64,000 bases of DNA from Shimia aestuarii (GTDB lineage: Bacteria; Pseudomonadota; Alphaproteobacteria; Rhodobacterales; Rhodobacteraceae), in NCBI RefSeq assembly GCF_900114635.1, contig NZ_FOTQ01000008.1, positions 1 to 64,000 on the forward strand. Direction: 5' to 3'. Shown here piece after piece: positions 45,267 to 55,001 of this stretch. Under the pieces are notes generated by a model, which ran no database searches, was not told where the DNA came from, and saw nothing but the letters and a program-made list of their open reading frames with translations. Every line of letters begins with the position of its first letter. The stretch's first letter is position 1. The translations under genes and the position numbers were made by a program.

Positions 45267-46571
45267 ATGGATGCGCGGGCGATCATAGCCAAGCTGCGGC
45301 GGGGCGAGGTACCGGATCGCGCAGAGCTGTCGTGGTTTGCGCGGGGGCTGGCCGATGGCGCGGTGAGCGATGCACAGGCAGGGGCCTTTGCGATGGGCGT
45401 GTGCCTGCGGGGCCTGGGCGAAGAGGGGCGCGTGGCCCTGACGCTGGCGATGCGCGACAGCGGCGATACGCTCAAATGGGATTTGCCGGGGCCGGTGCTC
45501 GACAAACATTCGACCGGAGGCGTGGGCGATTGCGTGTCGCTGATCCTCGCGCCCGCATTGGCGGCCTGCGGGGCCTATGTGCCGATGATTTCGGGGCGCG
45601 GTTTGGGCCATACCGGCGGGACGCTGGACAAGATGGAGGCCATTCCGGGTCTGTCCACGGGTTTGAGCGAGGAGCGGTTTGCGCAGGTGGTGCGCGAGGC
45701 GGGCTGTGCGATTGTCAGCGCGACGGCCGAAATCGCCCCGGCAGACAAGCGGCTATACGCGGTGCGCGATGTGACGGCGACGGTGGAGAGCCTCGACCTT
45801 ATCACCGCTTCGATTCTGTCCAAGAAGCTGGCGGCGGGACTCGAGGGGCTGGTTTTGGACGTGAAATGCGGCTCGGGTGCGTTCATGAAAACGGTTGACG
45901 AGGCGCGCGCTCTTGCCGGGGCTCTGGTGGAGACCGCAAATCTGGCCGGGTGCCCAACCAGCGCGGTGATTTCCGATATGAGCCAGCCGCTTGCGGCCAG
46001 CCTTGGCAATGCGCTCGAGGTGGCCGAGGTCATGAAGGTTCTATGTGGCGGTCAGGGCGGGGCTCTGGCGGAGCTGTCGGTCTCGCTGGGCGGGGTGTTG
46101 CTGGCCGATGCCGGTATCGCGCAGGATCTGGAAGACGGGATCACGCGGATGCTGTCGGCCTTGTCGGACGGGCGCGCCGCCGAGGTTTTCGGGCGCATGG
46201 TCGCGGCGATGGGCGGACCTGTGCGGTTCACGGACGACTGGCGGCGGTTCCTGCCCGAGGCGCCGGTGATCCGCGAAGTGCCCGCGATGGAGAGCGGGTA
46301 CGTGGGCGCGATTGATGGCGAGGCGCTGGGGCTGGCCGTGGTCGCGCTTGGCGGGGGACGTCAGGTGGAGAGCGACGTCGTGGACCCGGCGGTTGGCTTT
46401 TCCGACGTGGTGCGGCTTGGGCAATGGGTGGAAAAGGGGCAACCCTTGTTGCGCCTGCACGCGGCGCGCGAAGATGCGGCGCAGCGGGCGGCGGAGGCGG
46501 TGCAGAATGCGATTGCGCTGGGCGCGCAAAGCCCCGATTGTCCCCCTCTTGTTCATGAGAGGATTCGCTGA
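45267..46571 (+). CDS. deoA: Thymidine phosphorylase
   Basis: 434 residues. It cleaves thymidine and deoxyuridine with phosphate to the base and deoxyribose-1-phosphate. The family signature [20 protein letters not shown] (about 74-93) binds phosphate, and [16 protein letters not shown] follows. The glycine-rich [17 protein letters not shown] region and the C-terminal domain are complete. It begins one base after cdd and its stop overlaps the deoB start. Confidence 0.95.
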   Translation: MDARAIIAKLRRGEVPDRAELSWFARGLADGAVSDAQAGAFAMGVCLRGLGEEGRVALTLAMRDSGDTLKWDLPGPVLDKHSTGGVGDCVSLILAPALAACGAYVPMISGRGLGHTGGTLDKMEAIPGLSTGLSEERFAQVVREAGCAIVSATAEIAPADKRLYAVRDVTATVESLDLITASILSKKLAAGLEGLVLDVKCGSGAFMKTVDEARALAGALVETANLAGCPTSAVISDMSQPLAASLGNALEVAEVMKVLCGGQGGALAELSVSLGGVLLADAGIAQDLEDGITRMLSALSDGRAAEVFGRMVAAMGGPVRFTDDWRRFLPEAPVIREVPAMESGYVGAIDGEALGLAVVALGGGRQVESDVVDPAVGFSDVVRLGQWVEKGQPLLRLHAAREDAAQRAAEAVQNAIALGAQSPDCPPLVHERIR

Positions 46572-47779
46572 TGCCCCGTGCCTTTCTGGTGGTGATGGAT
46601 TCCGTCGGGTGCGGTGGCGCGCCGGATGCGGACCGTTTCTTTAACGGTGAGCTGCCCGATACCGGGTCCAATACGCTGGGCCACATCGTTCAGGCGTGCG
46701 CTGAAGGACGGGCCGAAGAAGGCCGGAGCGGGCCGTTGCAAGTGCCGCACATGGATGCGCTGGGTCTGGGCGCGGCGATCCGGCTGGCGTCGGGCGATGA
46801 CACACCGGGGCTGGAAGCCACGCCAACCGGCGTTTGGGGCGCGGCCACCGAGCAATCCAACGGCAAGGATACCCCGTCGGGTCACTGGGAGCTGGCCGGG
46901 GTGCCGGTGCCGTGGGACTGGACCTATTTTCCCAAAGGGGAACCGTGTTTTCCTGACGACCTGGTGGCGCGGGTCTGTGAAATTGCGGGGACGGACGGGA
47001 TTTTGGGCAACTGCCACGCCTCTGGAACCCTGATCATCGAAGATCTGGCCGAAGAGCATGTCAAAACGGGCTATCCGATCTGCTACACCTCGGTGGACAG
47101 CGTCTTTCAGATTGCGGCACACGAAGAGCATTTTGGTTTGGAGCGCCTTCTGACCCTGTGCCGGGAGCTGGCACCCGTGTTGCATGCGCAAAAGGTCGGA
47201 CGGGTGATTGCGCGCCCCTTTGTCGGGGATCGTGAGAGCGGCTATACGCGCACGGCCAACCGAAAGGATTTTGCGATTGCCCCGCCCGAGCCGGTGCTGA
47301 GCAACTGGATCAGCGAGGCGGGCGGCATCGTGCATGGTGTTGGCAAGATCGGAGATATCTTCTCGATGACGGGCATTGCCGATTGCGTGAAGGGCAGCGA
47401 CGCCGACCTTATGCTGCAATTGCATGCGCTGGGGCAGAAAGCGGAAAACAACAGCCTGACATTTGCCAATTTTGTCGAGTTCGACAGTGTTTACGGGCAT
47501 CGGCGCGACGTGTCAGGCTATGCCCGCGCGCTGGAATGGTTCGATGCCGAGATCGGGCGGTTCATCGACGGAATGCGCGATGGCGATCTGTTGATCCTGA
47601 CCGCCGATCATGGCAATGACCCCACCTGGAGCGGCACGGATCACACGCGCGAACGGGTGCCGGTTCTGTGTGCCGGGGTTGGCGCGGGGCAGGCGGGGAT
47701 CGTCGACTTTGTCGATGTCGCGGCCAGCGTTGCCAGCCATCTGGGTGTGACCCCTCCGCGCGGAAGGAGCTTTCTGTGA
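46571..47779 (+). CDS. deoB: Phosphopentomutase
   Basis: 402 residues of the alkaline-phosphatase superfamily. It moves phosphate between C1 and C5 of (deoxy)ribose. The metal site appears as [18 protein letters not shown] (about 4-21) and [24 protein letters not shown] near 344-367; [10 protein letters not shown] carries the activating residue region. ATG overlaps the deoA stop (TGATG) and its own stop overlaps the next gene's GTG, so the three are translationally coupled. Confidence 0.95.
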   Translation: MPRAFLVVMDSVGCGGAPDADRFFNGELPDTGSNTLGHIVQACAEGRAEEGRSGPLQVPHMDALGLGAAIRLASGDDTPGLEATPTGVWGAATEQSNGKDTPSGHWELAGVPVPWDWTYFPKGEPCFPDDLVARVCEIAGTDGILGNCHASGTLIIEDLAEEHVKTGYPICYTSVDSVFQIAAHEEHFGLERLLTLCRELAPVLHAQKVGRVIARPFVGDRESGYTRTANRKDFAIAPPEPVLSNWISEAGGIVHGVGKIGDIFSMTGIADCVKGSDADLMLQLHALGQKAENNSLTFANFVEFDSVYGHRRDVSGYARALEWFDAEIGRFIDGMRDGDLLILTADHGNDPTWSGTDHTRERVPVLCAGVGAGQAGIVDFVDVAASVASHLGVTPPRGRSFL

Positions 47780-48774
47780 CGTCAGCCGAATTGCCCGCCG
47801 AATTGCCAAAGGTCGAGCTGCATCTGCATTTCGAAGGGGCGGCGCCTCCGGAGTTCATCCGGCAACTGGCGTTTGAAAAGAAGATCGACATCAGCCGGAT
47901 ATTTGCCCCGGATGGCAGTTATGCGTTCGAGAATTTCGTGCATTTCCTGCAGGTCTATGAGGCGGCGACAAGCGTGTTGCAGACGCCGGAGGATTTTGCG
48001 CAGCTGACCCGTGCGGTGTTGGAAAAGAGCGCCGAAAACGGTGTGATCTATACCGAGACTTTCCTCAGCCCCGATTTCTGTGGTGGGGGGGATGTGGCCG
48101 CGTGGCGCGAATACCTACACGCCATTCAGGAAGCGGCAAACCGGGCAGAGGTCGATTTTGGTGTCATCATGCGCGGCATCGTCACCCCCGTGCGCCATTT
48201 CGGACCCGATCAGGCTAAGCGCACGGCGTTGTGTGCGGCGGAAACGGCCGGGGACTGGATCGTCGGACTGGGAATGGGTGGCGACGAAGGCAAGGGGCAT
48301 CAGGGCGATTTCGCCTATGCGTTCGACATGGCGCGCGAAGCGGGCTTGCGGCTCACGACCCATGCCGGAGAGTTCGGCGGGCCACAAAGCGTCTGGGAAG
48401 CGATCCGTGATCTGAACGTCGAACGGATCGGCCATGGCGTGCGCGCGATCGAGGATCGTGCGTTGGTGCAGGAACTCGTGGCGCGCCAAATCACGCTGGA
48501 AGTCTGTCCCGGATCAAACGTGGTGCTGGGGCTTTACCCCGACTTCAAAACTCACCCGATTGCGCGCTTGCGCGACGCCGGGGTGAAGGTGACGGTTTCG
48601 ACCGACGATCCGCCCTTTTTTCACACCACGATGCGCCGCGAATATGACATGCTGGCCGAGGCATTCGGCTGGGGTATGGACGATTTCCGCGCCCTGAACA
48701 CAGTCGCGATCGACGCGGCATTTTGCGATGAAGACACCCGCGCGCGGGTCAAGAAAGAACTGGAGAAAGCCTGA
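47776..48774 (+). CDS. add: Adenosine deaminase
   Basis: 332 residues from GTG at 47776 (GTGA overlap with deoB); a longer in-frame reading lies inside deoB and is not used. It deaminates adenosine to inosine with a zinc ion. Zinc ligands are His16 and His18 in [10 protein letters not shown], the histidine of [12 protein letters not shown] (with Glu) and the aspartates of VSTDDPPFF. Length matches the bacterial enzymes; adenine deaminase is a related alternative but the HAGE block and context favour adenosine. Confidence 0.9.
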   Translation: MTSAELPAELPKVELHLHFEGAAPPEFIRQLAFEKKIDISRIFAPDGSYAFENFVHFLQVYEAATSVLQTPEDFAQLTRAVLEKSAENGVIYTETFLSPDFCGGGDVAAWREYLHAIQEAANRAEVDFGVIMRGIVTPVRHFGPDQAKRTALCAAETAGDWIVGLGMGGDEGKGHQGDFAYAFDMAREAGLRLTTHAGEFGGPQSVWEAIRDLNVERIGHGVRAIEDRALVQELVARQITLEVCPGSNVVLGLYPDFKTHPIARLRDAGVKVTVSTDDPPFFHTTMRREYDMLAEAFGWGMDDFRALNTVAIDAAFCDEDTRARVKKELEKA

Positions 48775-49403
48775 TGGATCACCTGACCGTCGTCGATCAC
48801 CCGCTGGTGCAACACAAGCTGACGCTGATGCGCCGGACCAAGACCTCGACGGCCGAGTTCCGTCGCCTGCTGCGCGAGATCAGCCAACTTCTGGCCTATG
48901 AGGTGACGCGCGAGTTGCCGATGACGACCAAGCGCATCCAGACCCCGATGCAAGAGATGGATGCGCCGGTTCTCGATGGGCGCAAGCTGGCCTTGGTGTC
49001 GATCCTGCGGGCCGGGAACGGGTTGCTGGACGGGATGCTGGAACTTGTGCCGTCGGCGCGGGTGGGGTTTGTCGGTCTCTACCGTGATGAAGAGACGCTT
49101 GAGCCGGTGCAATATTACTTCAAGGTGCCGTCGGAACTGGACGAGCGGCTGGTGATTGCGGTCGACCCGATGCTGGCCACGGGCAACTCCTCTGCGGCCG
49201 CAATCGACCTGCTCAAGGAGGCGGGGGCCAAGGACATCCGGTTCCTCTGTCTTCTGGCCGCGCCGGAAGGCGTGGCGCGCATGAAAGAGGCCCATCCCGA
49301 CGTGCCGATCGTGACCGCATCGCTGGATGAACGCCTGAATGAAAAAGGCTATATCATGCCCGGTCTCGGGGATGCGGGCGACCGGATGTTCGGCACCAAA
49401 TAG
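48774..49403 (+). CDS. upp: Uracil phosphoribosyltransferase
   Basis: 209 residues. It makes UMP from uracil and PRPP, capturing the uracil released upstream in the pathway. PRPP loop [18 protein letters not shown] near 126-143, [17 protein letters not shown] near 98-114, and the uracil-binding C-terminus [16 protein letters not shown] are all present. Last gene of the operon; ATG overlaps the add stop. Confidence 0.96.
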   Translation: MDHLTVVDHPLVQHKLTLMRRTKTSTAEFRRLLREISQLLAYEVTRELPMTTKRIQTPMQEMDAPVLDGRKLALVSILRAGNGLLDGMLELVPSARVGFVGLYRDEETLEPVQYYFKVPSELDERLVIAVDPMLATGNSSAAAIDLLKEAGAKDIRFLCLLAAPEGVARMKEAHPDVPIVTASLDERLNEKGYIMPGLGDAGDRMFGTK

Positions 49404-49455
49404 ATGTAAATCCGCGATATCAACGGTTTACTCATATAGATATTTGCGTCTAGAC

Positions 49456-49478
49456 TGCCCCTACATCTTGTGGGGGCA
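49456..49478 (+). promoter_or_regulatory. Short hairpin over the ribosome site of the SPOR gene
   Basis: TGCCCC (49456-49461) pairs with GGGGCA (49473-49478), five bases... two bases before the ATG at 49481. The GGGGG that would serve as ribosome site lies in the right arm, so folding would hinder translation. Confidence 0.45.
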
Positions 49479-49480
49479 AA

Positions 49481-50956
49481 ATGAAACTGACCAGAGTCAT
49501 CGCGATCAGCGTGATCGCGGCATCTTTGGGGTTGGGCGTGGTAAACGCGCAATCCTTCAGTCCCATGGACACGCCGGCAGAGTTTCCCCCGGCGAGTTAC
49601 AAGGGCAAGCAATATGTGGACAGCCGGGGCTGTGTCTATATCCGCGCAGGTGTGGATGGGGCCGTCGCATGGGTGCCGCGTGTGACCCGCGACCGCAAGG
49701 TGATTTGCGGGTTCAAACCCAGCCTGCCAAAGGGCACTGTCGGGGTGGCGCCTGCCCCGAAGTTGGACAAGAATGTTGTCCAGATTCAGCCCGCTGCCAA
49801 GCCAAGCGAAAAGCCGTCGATCTTTGGCACCCCCAAACCGGCAAGCAAGCCTGCGACGACCACGGCCCCCAAGGCCACCACCGTGGCCAAACCCGCGGCA
49901 AAACCCGCGCCCCAGCCCGCCCCGAAGACAGCGACAGCCGCGGCTCCGAAGCCGACCCCGAAGCCACAAACCACAACCGTGCGCGCGGCGCCGAAACCAA
50001 AACCCGCCCCAAAACCCAAGGCGGCGTCGACAACGGCAACCGGGCAGCCGCTTTACACCACACCTACGGCACAGAAACCGAAGGCACGCGCGGCCGCGCC
50101 CGCTCCTGCGCCGACAACCGCGCCGGCGTCCGCAACTGCGCCGCGCCGCACGACGGCTCAGCCGCCGCGCGCAGCCGGAAGCCTGTCACCCTGTCGCAAC
50201 GGTGCGACGACCTACAAGGGGATGGCTGTGCGCTGTGGTCCGCAAAGCGAAAGCCCTGTCACGCCGGGTCGGGGTGGCCCAACCGCACCGCCGCCCAAGA
50301 TACAGTTTGACCGCCAAAGCGCTCTTACGCCCGGTGCCGTGGGGCAAGTGGTGCGTGAAGGCGACGTGCACCCGGAAACCCGCGTCGTGCCGCGCCATGT
50401 TTACGAGCACAACCTCGTGACACACGTGTCCGCAGCCGTGCCGCCGGGGTATCGGCGTGTATTCGACGACGGGCGACTGAACCCGCGCCGTGCCGAGATG
50501 ACCTTTGCCGGAAAGGCGCAGGCGGATCGGATATGGACACGGGAAACGCCGCGCCAGCTGATCCACCGCCGCACCGGCGAAGTGATCGTCCTGTCCTCGA
50601 AGTCCAGCAGCACGGGCGCCCCGTTCGAACCGGAACCGGCCCCGGTGGCGGCAGAGCCGGTTTCGGCTCCTTCGGCCCCGGTCGTGTCGACCCGCTCGAC
50701 GGCCACTGAGAAATCCCTGCGCCTTGCCGGGACACCCTATGTTCAGATCGGCACCTTTGGATCGTCGGATGCGGCGCAAGCCGCCGCGCGTTCTGTCCAG
50801 CGCCTTGGCCTGCCTGTTCGGATCGGCAAGTTTGAACGTGAAGGCGCGACGCAGCGCTTGGTTCTGGCCGGGCCGTTCGCAACGGTCCCTGCCGCCGAGA
50901 AGGCGTTGGAAAAATCCTGGGATGCCGGGTTCAACGGGGCGTTCGTTCGTCAGTGA
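49481..50956 (+). CDS. SPOR-domain protein, periplasmic
   Basis: 491 residues. A signal peptide (KLTRVIAISVIAASLGLGVVNAQ) is followed by a cysteine-containing region YVDSRGCVYIRAGVDGAVAWVPRVTRDRKVICGF. A long proline-alanine-lysine linker spans about 85-235 and probably crosses the periplasm; the region CRNGATTYKGMAVRCGP adds two more cysteines. The C-terminal 75 residues form a SPOR domain (YVQIGTFGSSDAAQAAARSVQRLGLPVRIGKFER and LVLAGPFATVPAAEKALEK), which binds peptidoglycan stripped of its stem peptides at the division site. The proline-rich tract makes strong low-complexity sequence. A role in cell-wall turnover or division is likely. Confidence 0.85.
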   Translation: MKLTRVIAISVIAASLGLGVVNAQSFSPMDTPAEFPPASYKGKQYVDSRGCVYIRAGVDGAVAWVPRVTRDRKVICGFKPSLPKGTVGVAPAPKLDKNVVQIQPAAKPSEKPSIFGTPKPASKPATTTAPKATTVAKPAAKPAPQPAPKTATAAAPKPTPKPQTTTVRAAPKPKPAPKPKAASTTATGQPLYTTPTAQKPKARAAAPAPAPTTAPASATAPRRTTAQPPRAAGSLSPCRNGATTYKGMAVRCGPQSESPVTPGRGGPTAPPPKIQFDRQSALTPGAVGQVVREGDVHPETRVVPRHVYEHNLVTHVSAAVPPGYRRVFDDGRLNPRRAEMTFAGKAQADRIWTRETPRQLIHRRTGEVIVLSSKSSSTGAPFEPEPAPVAAEPVSAPSAPVVSTRSTATEKSLRLAGTPYVQIGTFGSSDAAQAAARSVQRLGLPVRIGKFEREGATQRLVLAGPFATVPAAEKALEKSWDAGFNGAFVRQ

Positions 50957-50972
50957 TCCCGGCAAATGCCGA

Positions 50973-51980
50973 TCAGCCGTCGCAGATGCCCTGCAGCGCC
51001 ACCCAATCCCCATCGCTCAGCACCGGCTCCGGCGTGACGGTAAAGGGATCGGCCTCGATCAATGACAGGGTGGTTTCACCCGAAGGATCCAGCGCATAGG
51101 CATAGGGGCTTATGCGCAGGTTGTTTTCTGCAAATGCCGTGATGAGCGCCTCGTCCGCAGGGCGTTCGGTCTGGTCAAGGACAAGCGTTTCGGCATGGGC
51201 CCGCAGAATCTCGTCTGAAAGGTCGCCCGTGGTCAAGAGCCGAAAGCTGGCCGAAATCCCCGCCGCCTGCAGGACACCGCGAAGCGGATCCCCGTTGCGT
51301 AGGTTCTCGGCAATGATGAAACCGGCCACGACATCGGGCTCTTCGTAATCCTCTATGGCGTTCCGGTTGACCAGGACAATCCCACCGGGTAGCGCGGCCG
51401 CCGCCGGAACGCCGCTGGGCACGACAACCAGCTTGCGCAGGTTCAGGCGCTGTTCGAGTTTGCGTAGGGCAGAGCTGGCCAGAACGGAGTGACAGGGGGT
51501 TCCTGTCAGACGCGTGGCCTGCTCAAGCAGGGCGTCGCCAATATCCTGTCGCTTGGCCTCGGGCACCACCCCCAGCGCGTGGTTGAGCAGGGCACCGGGC
51601 AACCAGAACACTGCCAGCGCGGCGATGCTCAGCACTGATCCGGCCAGAACCAGCGTGCGCAAGCGACCGGGCTTCGGGGCCTGCCGCGCCACGGCGGTGC
51701 GCAGCTTCTCGATGGCCTCGATCATCTCGGTTTCATCGGCAGCGATTTCCAGCGTTTCACCGGGGTCGCCGTCTGGATGGTACACGGCAGGCCGCGTGCC
51801 GGGATTGCGCCGCCGCACGGCCGGAAGCGACCAATGAGTCAGCGCACGGTCCTGCATGTCGGTGATGATCAGCGTGGCATCCCCGATGGACACAATCACA
51901 TCCTTGCGCTGCTCATCCGGGGAGGCGCGCCATAGCCCGGATGCTTCCAGCCGCTGGTATTTGTCGAGTGCCGTTGTCAT
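50973..51980 (-). CDS. Membrane protein with degenerate M48-like peptidase domain
   Basis: 335 residues. N-terminal soluble domain (about 1-100), one membrane helix (RTLVLAGSVLSIAALAVFWLPGALL at about 105-130), then a region resembling M48 zinc proteases of the BepA/HtpX type: VPSGVPAAAALPGGIVLVNRNAIEDYEEPDVVAGFIIAENLRNGDPL. In true M48 enzymes the stretch after the ALPGG strand is followed by HExxH; here the equivalent is GFIIAEN, with neither histidine, so it should be inactive. The glutamate survives. It may act as a structural or adaptor protein. Convergent with the SPOR gene. Confidence 0.6.
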   Translation of the reverse strand: MTTALDKYQRLEASGLWRASPDEQRKDVIVSIGDATLIITDMQDRALTHWSLPAVRRRNPGTRPAVYHPDGDPGETLEIAADETEMIEAIEKLRTAVARQAPKPGRLRTLVLAGSVLSIAALAVFWLPGALLNHALGVVPEAKRQDIGDALLEQATRLTGTPCHSVLASSALRKLEQRLNLRKLVVVPSGVPAAAALPGGIVLVNRNAIEDYEEPDVVAGFIIAENLRNGDPLRGVLQAAGISASFRLLTTGDLSDEILRAHAETLVLDQTERPADEALITAFAENNLRISPYAYALDPSGETTLSLIEADPFTVTPEPVLSDGDWVALQGICDG

Positions 51981-52162
51981 GGAGGGCCTGCTCTGCCTCT
52001 TCTGGGTCGCAACCTATCACGCCCTGCCACACCTTGCCAGAAGCAGAACCGCGCCCCGTTCCCATTTCTCAACGGTCTCAAATACCTCGGGGGAGTCACA
52101 GCCCGGACTGCGACGGGGGCAGCGCCCCCGCCGAAAAAAACTGTGCACCGCATGGCGCGCAA
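51981..52162. other. Short gap with a G+C hairpin
   Basis: Contains CGGGGGC/GCCCCCG (52114-52130) with a 3-base loop next to a run of A residues. On neither strand does the T-run lie correctly after a stop codon, so it is not a clean terminator for the acyl-CoA synthetase; it may end the opposite transcript poorly. Confidence 0.4.
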
Positions 52163-53791
52163 TCAGATTTCCTTGGCCAGTTTGCGCAACGCGAATTTCT
52201 GGATCTTGCCGGTCGAGGTTTTGGGCAATTCCTGGAAGACAACCTTCTTGGGGGTCTTGAAGCCGGCGAGCTCCTTGCGGGCAAAGGCAATCACCTCGGC
52301 CTCTTCCGCCGTTGCCCCCTCCAGAAGTTCGATGAAGGCACAGGGGACTTCGCCCCATTTCTCGTCGGGCTTCGCGACCACGGCGGCAAGGCTGACGGCG
52401 GGGTGGTGCATGAGCACGCCTTCCACCTCGACCGAAGAGATGTTTTCGCCGCCCGAGATGATGATGTCCTTGGCGCGGTCGGTGATCTGCACATAAGTGT
52501 CGGGATGCTGGATCGCGATGTCGCCGGAATGGAAATACCCGCCCTTGAAGGCTTCTGCGGTGGCGTCGGGGTTCTTGAGATAGCCCTTCATCACGCCGTT
52601 GCCGCGGATCATGATCTCGCCCTGGGTTTCCCCGTCCATCGGGATCTGGGTCATGGTTTCATCCAGCACGGTGACATGCTCGATAAAGGGCATCGCCACG
52701 CCCTGCCGCGCCTTGATCGCGGCGCGGTCGGCGCCTTCGAGATCGTCCCAGCGGGCGTGATCCCACAGGCATTCGGTGGCCGGGCCATAGACCTCGGTCA
52801 GCCCGTAAACCTGGGTGACGTGAAAGCCCATCGGCTCGATCTTGGCAAGCGTCGCCGGTGCGGGGGGCGCACCGGCTGTGAAGACCTCGACCACGTGGTC
52901 AAAGCTGCGACGTTGGCTTTCAGGGGCGTTGACCAACATGTTGAGCACGATCGGTGCGCCGCCAAAGTGGGTCACGCCCTCGTCCGCGATGGCATTGAAA
53001 ATATTGGTGGCGGTGATGTCGCGGCAGCAGACAACCGTGCCGCCGACCATGGGCATCATCCACGTATGGCACCAGCCGTTGCAGTGAAACAGCGGTACAA
53101 TGGTGAGGTAGACCGGGTGCAGCACGATACGCCAGCTGATCACCTGTCCCATCGCGTTCAGGTAGGCGCCGCGATGGTGATAGACGACGCCCTTGGGGTG
53201 GCCAGTGGTGCCGGACGTGTAGTTGAGGGCGATGCTTTCCCATTCGTCTTCGGGCAGAACCCAGTCAAAGCCCGGATCGCCCCCCGCCAGAAGGTCTTCG
53301 TATTCCGGATAGCGGCCCGTGGCCGGGTGGCCGTTGGCGGCATCGGCCACTTCGATGATGATCGGGGCATCGCCCTGCATCTCTTCACAGGCGGCCTCGG
53401 CCAGTGGCAGGAACTCGGTATCGACAAGCACAACCTTGGCCTCGCCATGATCAAAGATATAGGCGACCGTGTGCACGTCGAGCCGGATATTGATACTGTT
53501 GAGAACACCGCCACAGGCAGGCACGCCAAAATGGGCCTCGGCGGCAGCGGGGATGTTGGGCAGGATGGTGGAAACCACGTCGCCGGGCGCGACCCCCAGC
53601 CTGGTCAGGGCCGAGGCAAGCCGGGTCACGCGCTCATGGTATTCCCGGTAGGTCTTGCGATGCGCGCCGTAGGCCACGGCAAGATGATCGGGGAATACTT
53701 CGAGCGCCCGGTTCAATCCCGACAGCGGGGTCAGCGGCACGTAATTGGCGGCGCATTTGTCCAGCCCGGTTTCATCCTTCATCCAGCCCAT
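52163..53791 (-). CDS. Acyl-CoA synthetase (AMP-binding), DmdB-like
   Basis: 542 residues from ATG at 53791 with GGGGAGGA upstream; the very long in-frame extension runs into the divergent transporter gene and is rejected. Adenylation motifs: LNYTSGTTGHPKGVVYHHRGAY (about 186-207), QVYGLTEVYGPATEC, and the C-terminal lysine in KTSTGKIQKFALRK. It makes an acyl-CoA from a free acid. The overall sequence resembles the medium-chain/3-methylmercaptopropionate ligases (DmdB group) of marine alphaproteobacteria more than long-chain FadD, but the substrate cannot be fixed from sequence. Monocistronic. Confidence 0.88.
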   Translation of the reverse strand: MGWMKDETGLDKCAANYVPLTPLSGLNRALEVFPDHLAVAYGAHRKTYREYHERVTRLASALTRLGVAPGDVVSTILPNIPAAAEAHFGVPACGGVLNSINIRLDVHTVAYIFDHGEAKVVLVDTEFLPLAEAACEEMQGDAPIIIEVADAANGHPATGRYPEYEDLLAGGDPGFDWVLPEDEWESIALNYTSGTTGHPKGVVYHHRGAYLNAMGQVISWRIVLHPVYLTIVPLFHCNGWCHTWMMPMVGGTVVCCRDITATNIFNAIADEGVTHFGGAPIVLNMLVNAPESQRRSFDHVVEVFTAGAPPAPATLAKIEPMGFHVTQVYGLTEVYGPATECLWDHARWDDLEGADRAAIKARQGVAMPFIEHVTVLDETMTQIPMDGETQGEIMIRGNGVMKGYLKNPDATAEAFKGGYFHSGDIAIQHPDTYVQITDRAKDIIISGGENISSVEVEGVLMHHPAVSLAAVVAKPDEKWGEVPCAFIELLEGATAEEAEVIAFARKELAGFKTPKKVVFQELPKTSTGKIQKFALRKLAKEI

Positions 53792-53947
53792 GCGATTCCT
53801 CCCCTTGGCGGTCTGTCTTGGTCGGGCGATTTTGCGGTGCGGTGCAGCACTTGAAAAGAGGCAATCCCGCGCGCGGTGTCGCAGGTTGGCTTGCAATGAC
53901 GCAAAAATCCTGTTTCCTCGCCACATGACACGCAGAGCATATCCAAC

Positions 53948-54862
53948 ATGAGCCTTGATGCATCCCAGAGCGGGGTCGGCGGCAACCGTCCGCTTGGCGC
54001 GGCGCTTTCCATGCTGTCCGCCATGGTGGTGATTGGATTCATCGACAATTTCATCGCGGTGATTTCGGAGACTATGGGTCTTTGGCAATTTGTGGTCATG
54101 CGCAGCGTGCTCATGCTGCCGTTGCTCATAGTCATGGCGCGCATTGGTTTTGGCACACTCAGCCCCCGTCGCTGGGTGCCGGTTCTGGGGCGTGCAACGG
54201 CTTTGGCGACGTCCATGTTCCTTTATTTCGGCGCGCTGGGATTGATGCCCATTTCCCAGGCGCTGGCGGGGCTGTTCACCTCGCCGATTTTTGTTCTGCT
54301 GATCAATGTGGTCGTGCAACGCCAGCGGATAGGGCCTTTTCGAATTCTGGCGGTGGCGTGCGGGTTTGTCGGTATCCTTTTGGTGCTGGAACCAGACACC
54401 GAACGCTTCAGCCCCGTCATGTTGATGCCCGTGGCTGCGGGGTTCTTCTATGCGATTTCGGCCATTGCCACGCGCAGTTGGTGTGCGGGCGAGAGTGCGC
54501 TGGCGTTGCTGGGCGCGAACATGATCATGCTGGGCGGATTGGCGGCCATGGTGCTTGTCGGTTTGAGCCTGGGTGGCGGGGCGGGCACTGACTACCTGAC
54601 CCGGCCGTGGGTCTGGCCTGTGCGGGACGCGTTGCCATGGGTGGTTTTGCAGGCAGTTGGGTCACTGGGCGGGGTCTTTTTGATTATCCGTGCCTACCAG
54701 ATGGACGAACCGGCGAATGTCGCGGTCTTTGAATATTCGGTAATGATCTTTGCCCCGGCAATGGCATGGGTCATGTTTGGCCAGACCCTTGGGCTATGGC
54801 AGGGTCTCGGTATTGGTCTGATCGTGCTGGCGGGCACCGTGATTGCCCTGCGTTCGCGGTGA
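53948..54862 (+). CDS. DMT/EamA-family transporter
   Basis: 304 residues, ten hydrophobic helices in two EamA repeats (about 15-145 and 160-300). Typical marks are the early SAMVVIGFIDNFIAVISETMGLWQFVVMRSVLMLPLL with the helix-breaking Arg, the PISQALAGLFTSPIFVLLINVV segment, and the C-terminal GQTLGLWQGLGIGLIVLAGTVIALR. Such proteins usually export amino acids or metabolites. The substrate is unknown. It is divergent from the acyl-CoA synthetase gene. Confidence 0.88.
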   Translation: MSLDASQSGVGGNRPLGAALSMLSAMVVIGFIDNFIAVISETMGLWQFVVMRSVLMLPLLIVMARIGFGTLSPRRWVPVLGRATALATSMFLYFGALGLMPISQALAGLFTSPIFVLLINVVVQRQRIGPFRILAVACGFVGILLVLEPDTERFSPVMLMPVAAGFFYAISAIATRSWCAGESALALLGANMIMLGGLAAMVLVGLSLGGGAGTDYLTRPWVWPVRDALPWVVLQAVGSLGGVFLIIRAYQMDEPANVAVFEYSVMIFAPAMAWVMFGQTLGLWQGLGIGLIVLAGTVIALRSR

Positions 54863-54963
54863 TTGATTTCTGATTGGAAACAACTGTTTGATTTTCCCGG
54901 ACAATGCCGCAAAACCACCGCATTTGAAGCAAACTTGTTTCGAAATTTATTCGCTTATTGGTT

Positions 54964-54985
54964 GAGACGAGAATGAGGTCGTCTC
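54964..54985. promoter_or_regulatory. Short inverted repeat before the Hint gene
   Basis: GAGACGA and TCGTCTC (54964-54970, 54979-54985) are perfect 7-base inverted arms spaced by 8 bases, ending 16 bases before the Hint ATG. Could be an operator or a leader hairpin. Confidence 0.35.
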
Positions 54986-55001
54986 CCAAGTGAGGAACAG
55001 G

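Noticed and set aside
52114..52130. Terminator of the acyl-CoA synthetase gene
   Set aside because: On the minus strand the T-run precedes rather than follows the stem.
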